Assembly: GCF_900176355.1 (NCBI RefSeq)
Contig: NZ_FWXI01000014.1
Location: 1 to 64,000, forward strand
Source of the DNA: Sporomusa malonica
GTDB lineage: Bacteria > Bacillota > Negativicutes > Sporomusales > Sporomusaceae
Direction: 5' to 3'
DNA length: 64,000 nt
Shown here: piece after piece, positions 16,751 to 24,906 of the stretch
Position numbering within the stretch: position 1 is the stretch's first letter
Layout of the letters: each line of letters opens with the position of its first letter
The notes under the pieces: generated by a model
Told to the model about the DNA's origin: nothing
The model's database searches: none
The model's input: only the letters and a program-made list of their open reading frames with translations
Made by a program: the position numbers and the translations under genes

Positions 16751-16938
16751 GTGAAATAGAGCAAGTATAAATTTTTGGGGTTACCTGTCGGTAGTCCTTT
16801 TTTTGATTTCAGTAGGACGTGCTTATGCTATTTGTTGTCTGGCTTATCCAGTCTAGTGCATAAACAATTCCAAGATTGGAAATCTAATAGAGCAAATAAT
16901 AGCACGGACATGCAGCTAAAACCGAGGAGGTAGCTTTA
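16751..16938 (+). promoter_or_regulatory. Upstream region of the second nrfHA pair
   Basis: No CRP/FNR-type TGTGA-N6-TCACA box and no strong sigma-A or sigma-54 promoter was found. It has a small dyad TTCCA-N4-TGGAA (about 16868-16881) and a larger imperfect inverted repeat TGCTATTTG... / ...CAAATAATAGCA spanning about 16827-16902. These could be operator sequences for a regulator different from that of copy 1. Confidence 0.35.
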
Positions 16939-17412
16939 GTGGGCTGGAAAAGGTACTTGGAGAAAAACAGTATTAAGCTGATGTTGCTTGGTGCTCTAGC
17001 CGCTGTTATTGGAGTGGCTATTGCTGGTGGTGGTATTGCGTATGCCGATAAGACCTCATTTTGCAGCAGTTGTCACTCTATGCAGTATGTCGCAGCTACG
17101 TGGCAAGTGTCTAACCACCGTCAGTTTACTTGCGGCGACTGCCACTTACCCCAAGAAAATATCGTCGAAAAAATGATTGTCAAAAACCAAACTGGAATGC
17201 ATGACACTTATCATGAATTTTTACGCGATTATCCTGACACGATTCGGTTGAGCGCTAAAGGCCGAGCAATTGTTGAACGTAACTGTCTGCGTTGCCACGC
17301 ACATACAGTTGCCAATACCTTTATGTCTACAGGCGGACAATCATGTACGAAATGCCACAGGGGTATGATTCACAACCAGATTGTTGTTAAGGAGGGAATT
17401 CGCGTTGAATAG
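16939..17412 (+). CDS. nrfH: Cytochrome c nitrite reductase small subunit NrfH (copy 2)
   Basis: 157 aa, colinear with copy 1 over its whole length: N-terminal membrane helix and four heme sites CSSCH, CGDCH, CLRCH, CTKCH. GTG start with a GGAGG ribosome site (16925-16929). It ends in an 8-bp overlap with the next nrfA exactly as in copy 1, which shows the two pairs arose by tandem duplication. Electron donor from menaquinol to NrfA copy 2. Confidence 0.93.
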   Translation: MGWKRYLEKNSIKLMLLGALAAVIGVAIAGGGIAYADKTSFCSSCHSMQYVAATWQVSNHRQFTCGDCHLPQENIVEKMIVKNQTGMHDTYHEFLRDYPDTIRLSAKGRAIVERNCLRCHAHTVANTFMSTGGQSCTKCHRGMIHNQIVVKEGIRVE

Positions 17413-18688
17413 GACACAAAAATTGCTGATTGCATTTTTATCACTTGTTGTTTTGTTTACCGGTGTAGTTATCAGTCGGGTGTGGATTTTTAAACCACAG
17501 TCAACGGTTAAACTTGTTAAAATTTCTATTGGTGAATATGACACAGAGATATGGGGTAAAAACTATCCGTTAGAATACGCAGGCTATAAAAAGAATATGG
17601 AAATGGCACCGTCTCCGACCGGTTATGGCGGCAGCGTCAAAGTACAAAAAGCCGAGATGCAGCCAGAGCTGTACACTAACTTTAAAGGCAATCCGTTTAG
17701 CAAAGACTATACCGAAGATAGAGGCCACCCCTATGCCATGGAAGATCTGCGTGAATCAAAACGGATTGGCCCAGCCGCCAAAGGAGCTTGCATTACCTGT
17801 AAAACTCCATACATTGAGAAGGCTTACCAAGAGATGGGCTGGGGCTTTGCCAGTAAGCCGCTCACCGAATTGATGGATAAGGCTAAGCATCCTGTTAACT
17901 GTGCTAACTGCCATGATCCAGAAACAATGGGCCTTCGAGTCATTAATCCGGCCTTTACTGAAGCCATGCAGAAACGTGGCATTGATGTCAGCAAAGCCAG
18001 CCGGGAGGAAATGCGCAGCTATGTTTGTGCTCAATGCCATTCGGAATACTATTTTGAACCAGGAACTTTCAAGGTTACCTTTCCATGGGATAAAGGGTTG
18101 ACGCCACAGCAGATGTACGAATACTATTCAACCAAACCTAGCGGTTTTGCCCAGGATTTTATCCACACAGATTCTCAGGTACCTGTCCTAAAAGCACAAC
18201 ACCCAGATTATGAAGAATGGCAGAACGGTGTTCACGGTCAATTTGGCGTTTCTTGTGCCGACTGTCATATGCCATATATGCGCAAGAGTGGACAAAAGTA
18301 TACTTCGCACTGGATAACAAGTCCGCTGAAAACACTAGATGAAAGTTGCTCACCTTGCCATACTCAAGGCAAAGAGTTGTTGTTCAGTCAAGTAAAAGCC
18401 TTCCAGGATAATGTTTGGCAGCTTCAGCATACGGCAGGACAAAATATTGCTAGAGCGCATGGAGCCATTCAAAAGGCTGGTACAAATAGCGCCGCCAACC
18501 AGACTGAGCTGGCCAATGCCCGCGAGCTTCTGCGTCGCGCCCAGTGGTACTGGGACTATGTTGCCGCAGCCAATAGTATGGGTTTTCATAATCCTGTGCA
18601 GGAGCTTAACACACTAGGGCAGGCAATTGATTTAGCTCATCAGGCAATTGATGCTGCTAATAAAGCAGCTGGCACCAATTCTTTATAA
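17405..18688 (+). CDS. nrfA: Ammonia-forming cytochrome c nitrite reductase NrfA (copy 2)
   Basis: 427 aa, the same length as copy 1 with five heme sites in the same order (one CITCK, four CxxCH) and the conserved QHPDYE. TTG at 17405 is chosen because AAGGAGG lies 9 nt upstream and the position matches copy 1; an upstream in-frame ATG (17381) would read through the ribosome site. Differences from copy 1 are spread along the protein, so this is an old duplication rather than a recent copy. Both copies keep all heme ligands and look functional. Confidence 0.94.
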   Translation: MNRTQKLLIAFLSLVVLFTGVVISRVWIFKPQSTVKLVKISIGEYDTEIWGKNYPLEYAGYKKNMEMAPSPTGYGGSVKVQKAEMQPELYTNFKGNPFSKDYTEDRGHPYAMEDLRESKRIGPAAKGACITCKTPYIEKAYQEMGWGFASKPLTELMDKAKHPVNCANCHDPETMGLRVINPAFTEAMQKRGIDVSKASREEMRSYVCAQCHSEYYFEPGTFKVTFPWDKGLTPQQMYEYYSTKPSGFAQDFIHTDSQVPVLKAQHPDYEEWQNGVHGQFGVSCADCHMPYMRKSGQKYTSHWITSPLKTLDESCSPCHTQGKELLFSQVKAFQDNVWQLQHTAGQNIARAHGAIQKAGTNSAANQTELANARELLRRAQWYWDYVAAANSMGFHNPVQELNTLGQAIDLAHQAIDAANKAAGTNSL

Positions 18689-18716
18689 AATATGTAATGA
18701 CCAGAGGATTTTGTAA

Positions 18717-18755
18717 AAATACCCGCTTAAAACGTTAAGTTTTAGGCGGGTATTT
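18717..18755. terminator. Bidirectional terminator between nrfA copy 2 and hcp
   Basis: AAATACCCGC / GCGGGTATTT outer stem (10 bp) with an AT-rich inner stem. T-tracts flank it on both strands, which serves the two convergent genes. Confidence 0.8.
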
Positions 18756-18766
18756 CTAATTTCGGT

Positions 18767-20134
18767 TTATTTTAATCCAAGCCAAGACGCAATGCGGGCC
18801 AAGAAAGAATCAGATTTAACAGGAATTTGATTTGATTCAGGCAGGGTCCCTAAGATGGCTTTTAGGTCTTCATCTGCAGTTGAGATAAGTTGTAAATTGA
18901 AATTGTCTTGCAATACTTTAAGTACATTGGAAGAGATAAAGGCCGGTGGAGTAGGGCCAATCCGGATGTTTTTGATACCTAGACTTAACAGCGTGAGGAG
19001 GATGGCAACTGCTTTTTGTTCGTACCAAGATAAGATTAGGGTAAGCGGTAGGTCGTTAACGCCACAGTTAAAAGCTTTGGATAAGGCTAAAGCAACCTGA
19101 ATTCCAGAGTAGGAGTTATTGCATTGTCCAAGGTCGAGTAAGCGTGGAATACCATCAATGTCACCAAGCTCAAGATGGTTAAAACGGTACTTACCACAGG
19201 CTACTGTTAGAATTACACAATCATGAGGAATTTTCTCTACAAGTTCGGTGTAGTAATTACGGCCGACTTTAGCGCCGTCACAACCACCAACAAGGAAAAA
19301 ACGTTTTATTTTGCCAGCTTTTACTGCATCAACGATTTTATCAGCTAAGCCTAAAATCGCAGTATGGTGAAAACCTGTTGTCAGGTTGCCGCCCGCATTT
19401 TCTGGTAAAGCAGGCAAGGCCTTGGCTTTGTCAATCAGGGCGCTGAAATTCCGGTTTGTAATATGCTGACAACCATCCATGCCGACTACGCCACTAGTAA
19501 ATAAACGGTCTTTGTAAGCGTCTTTTACAGGCATGATGCAGTTGGTCGTAACTAAGATTGCGCCTGGGAAATCAGTGAATTCTTTTTGTTGGTTCTGCCA
19601 CGCAGTACCGTAATTAGCTACCAGATGCGGGAATTTCTTTAATTCTGGATAGGCATGGGCTGGCAGCATTTCACTATGAGTATAAATATTAATACCAGTA
19701 CCCTCGGTTTGTTTTAAAAGTTCGTAAAGGTCGAGGAGGTCGTGGCCTGTGATTAGTATTCCAGGACCAGATTTTGTACCAGTAGAAACTTTAGTAGGAG
19801 TAGGATTACCGAAGCGATCGGTATGGGCCTTGTCTAAAAGTTCCATGACCCGATAATTCATTTGGCCGCATTTCATTACCATTTCGATGTGACGGTCAAG
19901 GTTGAAGTCGACATTAGTAAGAGTGAAGAACATGGCATCGTGCACAAATGCGTCTACTTCTTCATCGCGTGCACCAAGTTCACGCGCGTGGTATGCATAG
20001 GCGGCTATACCTTTAAGGCCGAATACTAAAATATCCTGTAAGCTTTGAAGATCCTCGTTTTTACCACATACACCGATTTTGGTACAACCCGTACCCTGGG
20101 CGGTTTGTTCACATTGGTTACAAAACATGCTCAT
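18767..20134 (-). CDS. hcp: Hybrid cluster protein (hydroxylamine/NO reductase), short class III type
   Basis: 455 aa. N-terminal cluster ligands C5-x2-C8-x8-C17-x5-C23, then the hybrid-cluster region with GHDLLDL, TTNCIMP, GVVGMDGCQHI, LVGGCDGAK and VACGKYRFN, which supply the Cys, His and Glu ligands. Class I and II proteins are about 550 aa; this one lacks about 100 residues after the first Cys motif, as in class III proteins of anaerobes and archaea. Hcp reduces NO (and hydroxylamine in vitro) and protects anaerobes from nitrosative stress created by nitrite reduction. No hcr reductase is adjacent. Convergent with nrfA. Confidence 0.93.
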   Translation of the reverse strand: MSMFCNQCEQTAQGTGCTKIGVCGKNEDLQSLQDILVFGLKGIAAYAYHARELGARDEEVDAFVHDAMFFTLTNVDFNLDRHIEMVMKCGQMNYRVMELLDKAHTDRFGNPTPTKVSTGTKSGPGILITGHDLLDLYELLKQTEGTGINIYTHSEMLPAHAYPELKKFPHLVANYGTAWQNQQKEFTDFPGAILVTTNCIMPVKDAYKDRLFTSGVVGMDGCQHITNRNFSALIDKAKALPALPENAGGNLTTGFHHTAILGLADKIVDAVKAGKIKRFFLVGGCDGAKVGRNYYTELVEKIPHDCVILTVACGKYRFNHLELGDIDGIPRLLDLGQCNNSYSGIQVALALSKAFNCGVNDLPLTLILSWYEQKAVAILLTLLSLGIKNIRIGPTPPAFISSNVLKVLQDNFNLQLISTADEDLKAILGTLPESNQIPVKSDSFLARIASWLGLK

Positions 20135-20174
20135 AAATGTGAGCCCCCTTACATTGTTTTTTCTGATATGTTTA

Positions 20175-20217
20175 AGTATAAAGAAAAGAGGCTCTTCAGT
20201 ATGTGACGTAAATCACC
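20175..20217 (-). promoter_or_regulatory. hcp promoter with CRP/FNR-type activator box
   Basis: On the minus strand, TATACT (20175-20180) is the -10 element and predicts a start at 20168. TGTGA-N6-TCACC (20202-20217) is centred at 20209.5, exactly -41.5. This is the same geometry as the ygbA promoter. The probable regulator is an HcpR/FNR-like protein not encoded in this window. Confidence 0.72.
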
Positions 20218-20302
20218 TGAAATGTGATTCAGGTCTACTCAGAGAAGAGAATCAAAAACTGAGTAGGTTCCTTTTAACTTACAGGATTTCACTATATGTG
20301 AA
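20215..20302. promoter_or_regulatory. Cluster of three dyads upstream of hcp
   Basis: Three inverted repeats follow the activator box: ACCTGAA-N6-TTCAGGT (20215-20234), CTACTCAG-N16-CTGAGTAG (20235-20266) and TTCAC-N5-GTGAA (20288-20302). All arms are perfect. They may bind further regulators of hcp or of the divergent gene, or be hairpins in an unseen RNA. Function is inference. Confidence 0.4.
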
Positions 20303-20403
20303 TCGAAATATAATACGTTTAATGAATCGCTATGTAACCTCGTAACAGGGCAATAGCAAAAATAAAGGCAGAATTGGAGGAATAACATATCGTTCACATC
20401 AGA

Positions 20404-20655
20404 TTGGAAGTAGAACTGCTGTTGATAGCTTGGAATGTAGTGACCTTATTGTTAATGTTGATGGATAAAAACCAGGCCAAGCAGGGAGGACGGCGCATAA
20501 GCGAAAGGGCTCTGTTTTTGTGTGCGTTGCTTTTTGGTGCTCTTGGTATATTAGCAGGAATGTATACTTTTCGTCATAAGACCAAACACGTATCTTTTGT
20601 TATTGGTGTCCCTTGTCTACTTATCCTCAACTTACTTGGATATTATTATATATAA
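20404..20655 (+). CDS. DUF1294 family small membrane protein
   Basis: 83 aa with three hydrophobic helices. The central D-K-x-x-A-x-x-G-x-R-R-I-[SP]-E-x-x-L and the later H-K-T-K-x-x-x-F sequence are typical of DUF1294. The function is unknown. The start is uncertain: a good GGAGG (20376-20380) is followed in frame only by ATC and GTT codons before the TTG at 20404, 23 nt away, so either TTG with poor spacing or a rare start codon is used. Confidence 0.75.
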   Translation: MEVELLLIAWNVVTLLLMLMDKNQAKQGGRRISERALFLCALLFGALGILAGMYTFRHKTKHVSFVIGVPCLLILNLLGYYYI

Positions 20656-20736
20656 TTTATACATTTGATTTCTTATACAATCAGGAAGCAAACCCTTGCT
20701 GCAGGCAGGGTTACAGATAATTGGAGGTAAGTTAGC

Positions 20737-21189
20737 ATGATCATCGTTAGTGCTTGCCTGGCTGGGGTGGAGTGTAGATATAATGCACAGGCTTTTCCTA
20801 TACCTGAAGTAGTAGAGCTGGTGAAAAAAGGGAAGGCTATACCGCTCTGCCCGGAAATATTGGCAAATTTATCGACGCCGCGGCCTAGCGTAGAACAATG
20901 CGCTGGGAAATTTTTATCTAACTGCGGTAAAGATCTAACGGCTGAGTATATGGCTGGAGCAAAGGTCGCGTTAGCTATTTCGAAGTTAGTTGAGAGCAAA
21001 ATAGCCATACTAAAATCAAAATCACCTACTTGTGGCAGTGGACTGATTTATGATGGTACGTTTTCAGGGAATTTGATTGAGGGTGATGGTATTTTTTGTA
21101 CACTCTTAAAAGAGGAAAACATAAAAGTTTACACTGAGGATGAATTTCAAGCCTTAAATTTTAGGGAGGATTTTGGTTTGAATCGATGA
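20737..21189 (+). CDS. DUF523 family protein
   Basis: 150 aa matching DUF523: N-terminal I-x-V-S-A-C-L-A-G-V-x-C-R-Y-[ND], then L-C-P-E-I-L-x-x-L-x-x-P-R-P, and K-S-x-S-P-[ST]-C-G-x-G-x-I-Y-D-G-T-F. The invariant Cys residues suggest a metal or redox site. The activity is unknown. The ATG is preceded by GGAGG with good spacing. It stands alone, ended by the terminator that follows. Confidence 0.88.
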   Translation: MIIVSACLAGVECRYNAQAFPIPEVVELVKKGKAIPLCPEILANLSTPRPSVEQCAGKFLSNCGKDLTAEYMAGAKVALAISKLVESKIAILKSKSPTCGSGLIYDGTFSGNLIEGDGIFCTLLKEENIKVYTEDEFQALNFREDFGLNR

Positions 21190-21206
21190 GAGTAAATTGC
21201 GTTTTG

Positions 21207-21237
21207 CCTTAGTCAAGTTATTGGCTAAGGTTTTTTT
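21207..21237 (+). terminator. Intrinsic terminator after the DUF523 gene
   Basis: CCTTAG / CTAAGG stem followed by seven T. Confidence 0.75.
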
Positions 21238-21247
21238 ATGTGGTGGT

Positions 21248-21285
21248 AATATACTAAGCTCACCAGTCGGTGAGCTTAGTATATT
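21248..21285. repeat. Perfect 17-bp inverted repeat
   Basis: Two 17-nt arms (21248-21264 and 21269-21285) around a 4-nt centre AGTC, with no mismatch. There is no T-run on either side, so it is either a weak second terminator or an operator for the sensor kinase gene that starts about 180 bp downstream. Confidence 0.6.
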
Positions 21286-21462
21286 AGAAAAGAAATAAAT
21301 ACTATATGATTTTGAAATTTTGCAGGATTTATTATACTTTTATGGAAATAAATGTTGTATCTATTTTACATAGGATGGAGATAGATTGGAGTAGCGAATC
21401 GCTATTTGGCTTATTTCCATTATGTATTTACTCGGCGTACAGATGTGGGAGGCTTGCTATCA

Positions 21463-23280
21463 TTGATAAGTAAAAGTATTGCTCATAAAGCGTATCTTAT
21501 TATCACATTTGTGATTACCTTACCGCTTTGCATTGCATTCTATCATTTTTCCGATCAGCAAAAAAAGATTGTTTTAATGGAAAATGAACGGGAAATTGCA
21601 AGGATTTCTGTAACGTTGGCACAGAAGCTCCCGCAAAATGGAAAGCCTCTGGTTTATTGGAGAGATAGTTTCATAAGAGATCGTTCTTTCTCTAAAAATA
21701 TATCAGACATTAACGCGTATTATCAGTCTTTTGTGGATGAAATGGCTAGTATGCATCCTTATTATAGAATAGGTATTTACCACCGCAACTTAGATAGCAT
21801 CATTGCCATGCACCCGTACACACAGCCGGAAAAATTTATCTCCTTGGATGGTCCGGCGGTGAGGGAAATGTACAATACTGGGCAAACTGTGGTTTCGGTA
21901 GAAGATTCTGAGTATGACGGAACGCCTGTGCTTGTGGCGATCTCACCTATCTATCATTTAGGAACGGTAGCTGGCTTTACGTGGGTTAGTAAGAGAATAG
22001 ATAATGTTTTAAGCGAGAGCAGTAATTTCTTTATCAAGGGTATCATTATTAGCCTTTTGGTGTGGGTAGTTCTGATGCTTGTTGTTTGGGTAGTATTTCG
22101 TAAACTGGATAATTTGCTGATACGATTCGCAAACCAAATTACGGGTAAGGAGTTACCAACGGCTGAGTTTGAGGATTTCCCACAACTTGAGCCACTGTTT
22201 GATACCGTTTTGTCCCTTCGGGAGCAGCTAAAAAAGGAAACAGAGCATTATCAGGAAGAGAGCCAGACATTAAAAAAGCTTATTGAATTAACACCTCTTG
22301 CAATCTTTGTTGTGGATAGAAAAGGTATTGTGAAGAACTGCAATCAGGCGTTTTTAAGCTATCATCCAACCTTTAACAGGGAGACGGTAGTAAATCACCC
22401 CTATAAGTTGCTTACCGACAGTACCAATAGAGAATTTGAAAGTACTGTGATTATTCGTGCTTTAAGAGGAGAAGAAATTCACGATGAGTATGACTTTTTT
22501 CTTAATAGGTGTTGGATTAGCAGTGCCTTTCCTTTGAAAGCGAACGAGGGAGAAATAACGGGGGCAATTGCAGTTTGCCATGATGTTACAGAGCATGAAA
22601 AATTACGTAAGGATATGATTAGACTTGACCGTTTAAATATTGTTGGGCAGATGGCAGCTTCTGTGGCCCACGAGGTAAGAAATCCTATGACTGTTATTCG
22701 TGGATACATTCAAAGCATTGCCAGGAAGACAGGGGGAGCCTATAGTTCGCAGTTCGATACTATCATTGAGGAATTAGATAGAGCTAATCGTATTATTAGT
22801 GATTTCTTGTCTCTTGCCAGAGACAAATACGTTGAGAAGAAAAAAGAGTCTTTAAGTAAAATAGTAAAAGACATCATCCCACTTGTTGAAAGCGAAGCAT
22901 TAGCGCGACATATCAGCTGCCATATTCAGCTTGATGAAGAATTACCCGTGTTATTGCTCAACTCAGAAGAGATTAAGCAGCTTATTTTAAATCTTTCGAT
23001 GAATGCACTGGATGCTCTCGATGAAGGGGGGCTTACTATATCCTGTACATATAATAATCAAACCAGCGAAGTTGAGTTGGAAGTAAGTGATACTGGATGC
23101 GGTATGGATCTGAGTGATATTGAGAAAGTATTTGAACCGTTCTATACAACAAAGAAAAACGGCTCTGGTCTGGGATTGTCGATATGTAAAAGCATTGTCG
23201 AGAGACATGGCGGGTGTATCAGTGTACAATCCGAAAAAGGTAAAGGCACTGTCTTTGTTATTAGGTTTCCAGTCAATTAA
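21463..23280 (+). CDS. Orphan membrane sensor histidine kinase (extracellular sensor-PAS-HisKA-HATPase)
   Basis: 605 aa. Membrane helix 1 (about 10-28), extracellular Cache-like sensor region, helix 2 (about 190-212), linker, PAS domain (about 265-380), then the HisKA box V-A-H-E-V-R-N-P-M-T-V-I-R-G-Y with the phosphorylated His, and the ATPase with N-x-x-x-N-A-x-D-A, D-T-G-C-G-M and G-S-G-L-G-L-S boxes. TTG at 21463 is preferred (GGGAGG 10 nt upstream); the open frame extends to 21406. There is no response regulator nearby. The layout resembles the orphan kinases that feed the Spo0A phosphorelay, which is possible but unproven. Confidence 0.88.
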   Translation: MISKSIAHKAYLIITFVITLPLCIAFYHFSDQQKKIVLMENEREIARISVTLAQKLPQNGKPLVYWRDSFIRDRSFSKNISDINAYYQSFVDEMASMHPYYRIGIYHRNLDSIIAMHPYTQPEKFISLDGPAVREMYNTGQTVVSVEDSEYDGTPVLVAISPIYHLGTVAGFTWVSKRIDNVLSESSNFFIKGIIISLLVWVVLMLVVWVVFRKLDNLLIRFANQITGKELPTAEFEDFPQLEPLFDTVLSLREQLKKETEHYQEESQTLKKLIELTPLAIFVVDRKGIVKNCNQAFLSYHPTFNRETVVNHPYKLLTDSTNREFESTVIIRALRGEEIHDEYDFFLNRCWISSAFPLKANEGEITGAIAVCHDVTEHEKLRKDMIRLDRLNIVGQMAASVAHEVRNPMTVIRGYIQSIARKTGGAYSSQFDTIIEELDRANRIISDFLSLARDKYVEKKKESLSKIVKDIIPLVESEALARHISCHIQLDEELPVLLLNSEEIKQLILNLSMNALDALDEGGLTISCTYNNQTSEVELEVSDTGCGMDLSDIEKVFEPFYTTKKNGSGLGLSICKSIVERHGGCISVQSEKGKGTVFVIRFPVN

Positions 23281-23293
23281 TGCCCAAAAAGAG

Positions 23294-23335
23294 ACCCTCG
23301 CTTTCGGCCTTCCGGCTGAAAAGCGGGGGTTTTTG
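23294..23335 (+). terminator. Intrinsic terminator after the sensor kinase gene
   Basis: ACCCTCGCTTT pairs with AAAGCGGGGGT (one mismatch) around a C/G-rich inner hairpin, followed by TTTTT. Confidence 0.8.
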
Positions 23336-23452
23336 AGTTTTCAAACCTTTTGGTTAACATAAATTACCACATCAAAATGGTACTTTTCTCCCATTCCATT
23401 TAACGTAATATATGGTATAAGTAAAGTAGAAAGGCAAAATAGAGGTGAATCA

Positions 23453-24199
23453 ATGCGTATAAAGCTGATTCTCGTGTTATTAGGTCTGGCCATCAGTTTT
23501 CACCCCATTACCGCTTCGGCAGCAATTAACGCCAACAAGTCACCTAATAATGCAGCAAAAGGAAAAATTATTGCCCGATATGGGATGAAGGGAGAGGATG
23601 TAAAAAAACTGCAAGACAGGCTAATAAAAGCAGGTTTTTTAAAAGGCAAAGCAGATGGAATATTTGGGAAGGCAACATATACAGCGGTAAAGAGTTTTCA
23701 AGAAATATCCAAATTAGAAGTGGATGGAATTATTGGGGGCAAAACAATGGAGGCTCTGAAGAAATATAAACCTGCTAAAAAGAAACCTCCGCTAAAGCTA
23801 GAAGATAAAGTTAAGACACCCCAGACCACAAAGAAAGTTAAATCTACTCCTGTAAAACCACCATATTCTGCGCCAAGGAAACCAGAGCGACCGAAAGGTG
23901 AAACAGGTGTCCCGGCAAATTGGCGTCCTATTCAGCTTGAATCGACTGCATATACCCGTTTTGATGAAGGGTGCACTGACTTTACTTTCCGGGGGAATTA
24001 CGTTCGACGGGGGTTGGTAGCAGTAGATCCAGACATAATACCGCTGGGAACTAAAATGTATGTTCCGGAGTATGGATATGCAGTTGCTGATGATATTGGT
24101 GGTGCAATTCAAGGTTATAAGATAGATCTGGCCATGGAGACTTTAGAGGAGGCCTTTGACTATGGGCGGCGGCACATTACCGCCTATATTATTAGTTAG
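23453..24199 (+). CDS. Secreted peptidoglycan-binding and 3D-domain protein
   Basis: 248 aa. A signal peptide ends near A-S-A-A (about residue 23). A PG_binding_1 domain follows (about 43-104; G-x-x-G-x-D-V-x-x-L-Q, G-x-F-G-x-x-T, D-G-I-I-G), then a Lys/Pro-rich linker (about 105-155), then a C-terminal 3D domain (about 160-248), a lytic-transglycosylase-like barrel named for three Asp residues (G-L-V-A-V-D-P-D, V-A-D-D, K-I-D-L-A-M). Proteins of this type remodel the cell wall in vegetative cells, spores or germination. Stand-alone gene. Confidence 0.88.
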   Translation: MRIKLILVLLGLAISFHPITASAAINANKSPNNAAKGKIIARYGMKGEDVKKLQDRLIKAGFLKGKADGIFGKATYTAVKSFQEISKLEVDGIIGGKTMEALKKYKPAKKKPPLKLEDKVKTPQTTKKVKSTPVKPPYSAPRKPERPKGETGVPANWRPIQLESTAYTRFDEGCTDFTFRGNYVRRGLVAVDPDIIPLGTKMYVPEYGYAVADDIGGAIQGYKIDLAMETLEEAFDYGRRHITAYIIS

Positions 24200-24320
24200 C
24201 GTATCAGTTCAATGCAAAAACAGGCAGTAATTAACAGGGAAAATACATGGGCTGTATGATATAATACAGATGTATCTTGTTACCATAATGTTAGAAAGAA
24301 GGAGTTGAAGTAAACTAACT

Positions 24321-24782
24321 ATGAGAAACAAGTTTATTCTAGTTGCAGTACTCATCATGGCACTACTTGTTACAGCAGGTTGTGGCGGGGGCGGCGCGAA
24401 ACTTAAGCGTCAGTCAGGTCTATCACCAGAAGAGGTGGTACATAGCTTTTTTGATGCAGCAAAGGGTAATCGTATGAATGAGGCCGCGCTTTACGTATCG
24501 CCGACGTCTATTGGTGACACCCAGACAGTATTAAAGTTTGTTACAGGGCAAAGCAGTACGACTATTAAAAATGCTAATTTGCTCTCAGTAAAGAAAGTGG
24601 TTCAACAGGGAAATTACGCTGCAGCTCTTGCTACTCTCCAACAAGGGCAAAACTCTCTCAGTATTGTAATTAAGCCAATTGGTCTTGAAAAAGTAAACGG
24701 CGAGTGGTATATCGTTGATTATGACCAGGCTTTCCGTGATGTGAAGTATCAAGTATTAGCACAATTGCTAAAAGGTCTTTAG
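24321..24782 (+). CDS. Lipoprotein with DUF4878-like domain
   Basis: 153 aa. The N terminus has a hydrophobic stretch and lipobox L-V-T-A-G-C (Cys20), so it is probably lipid-anchored. The rest fits the NTF2-like DUF4878 pattern: S-P-E-E-V-V-x-x-F-F-D-A-A-K near the start and a final V-N-G-E-W-Y-I-V-D-Y. The function is unknown. A terminator follows directly. Confidence 0.75.
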   Translation: MRNKFILVAVLIMALLVTAGCGGGGAKLKRQSGLSPEEVVHSFFDAAKGNRMNEAALYVSPTSIGDTQTVLKFVTGQSSTTIKNANLLSVKKVVQQGNYAAALATLQQGQNSLSIVIKPIGLEKVNGEWYIVDYDQAFRDVKYQVLAQLLKGL

Positions 24783-24788
24783 TATCAG

Positions 24789-24827
24789 AGCTGAGAGCAT
24801 TCCAGGAAGGGTGCTCTCAGCTTTTTT
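24789..24827 (+). terminator. Intrinsic terminator after the lipoprotein gene
   Basis: AGCTGAGAGCA / TGCTCTCAGCT perfect 11-bp stem followed by TTTTT. Confidence 0.85.
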
Positions 24828-24864
24828 AAGGAATCATGTAGTAATTTATTATGCATAGTTAAAC

Positions 24865-24900
24865 AAAAACAGGATACCGGATGACCGGTACCCTGTTTTT
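24865..24900 (-). terminator. Intrinsic terminator of the symporter-hutP operon
   Basis: AAAAACAGG / CCTGTTTTT stem with an inner TACCGG/CCGGTA stem, directly after the hutP stop codon on the minus strand. Confidence 0.8.
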
Positions 24901-24906
24901 GTTCAT

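Noticed and set aside
16790..16880. CRP/FNR-type or sigma-54 site before the second nrfHA
   Set aside because: No TGTGA-N6-TCACA found; a TGGC...TGC pair has 15 rather than 10 bp between GG and GC.
17381..17404. Upstream ATG start for nrfA copy 2
   Set aside because: It lies before the AAGGAGG site; TTG 17405 matches the start and length of copy 1.
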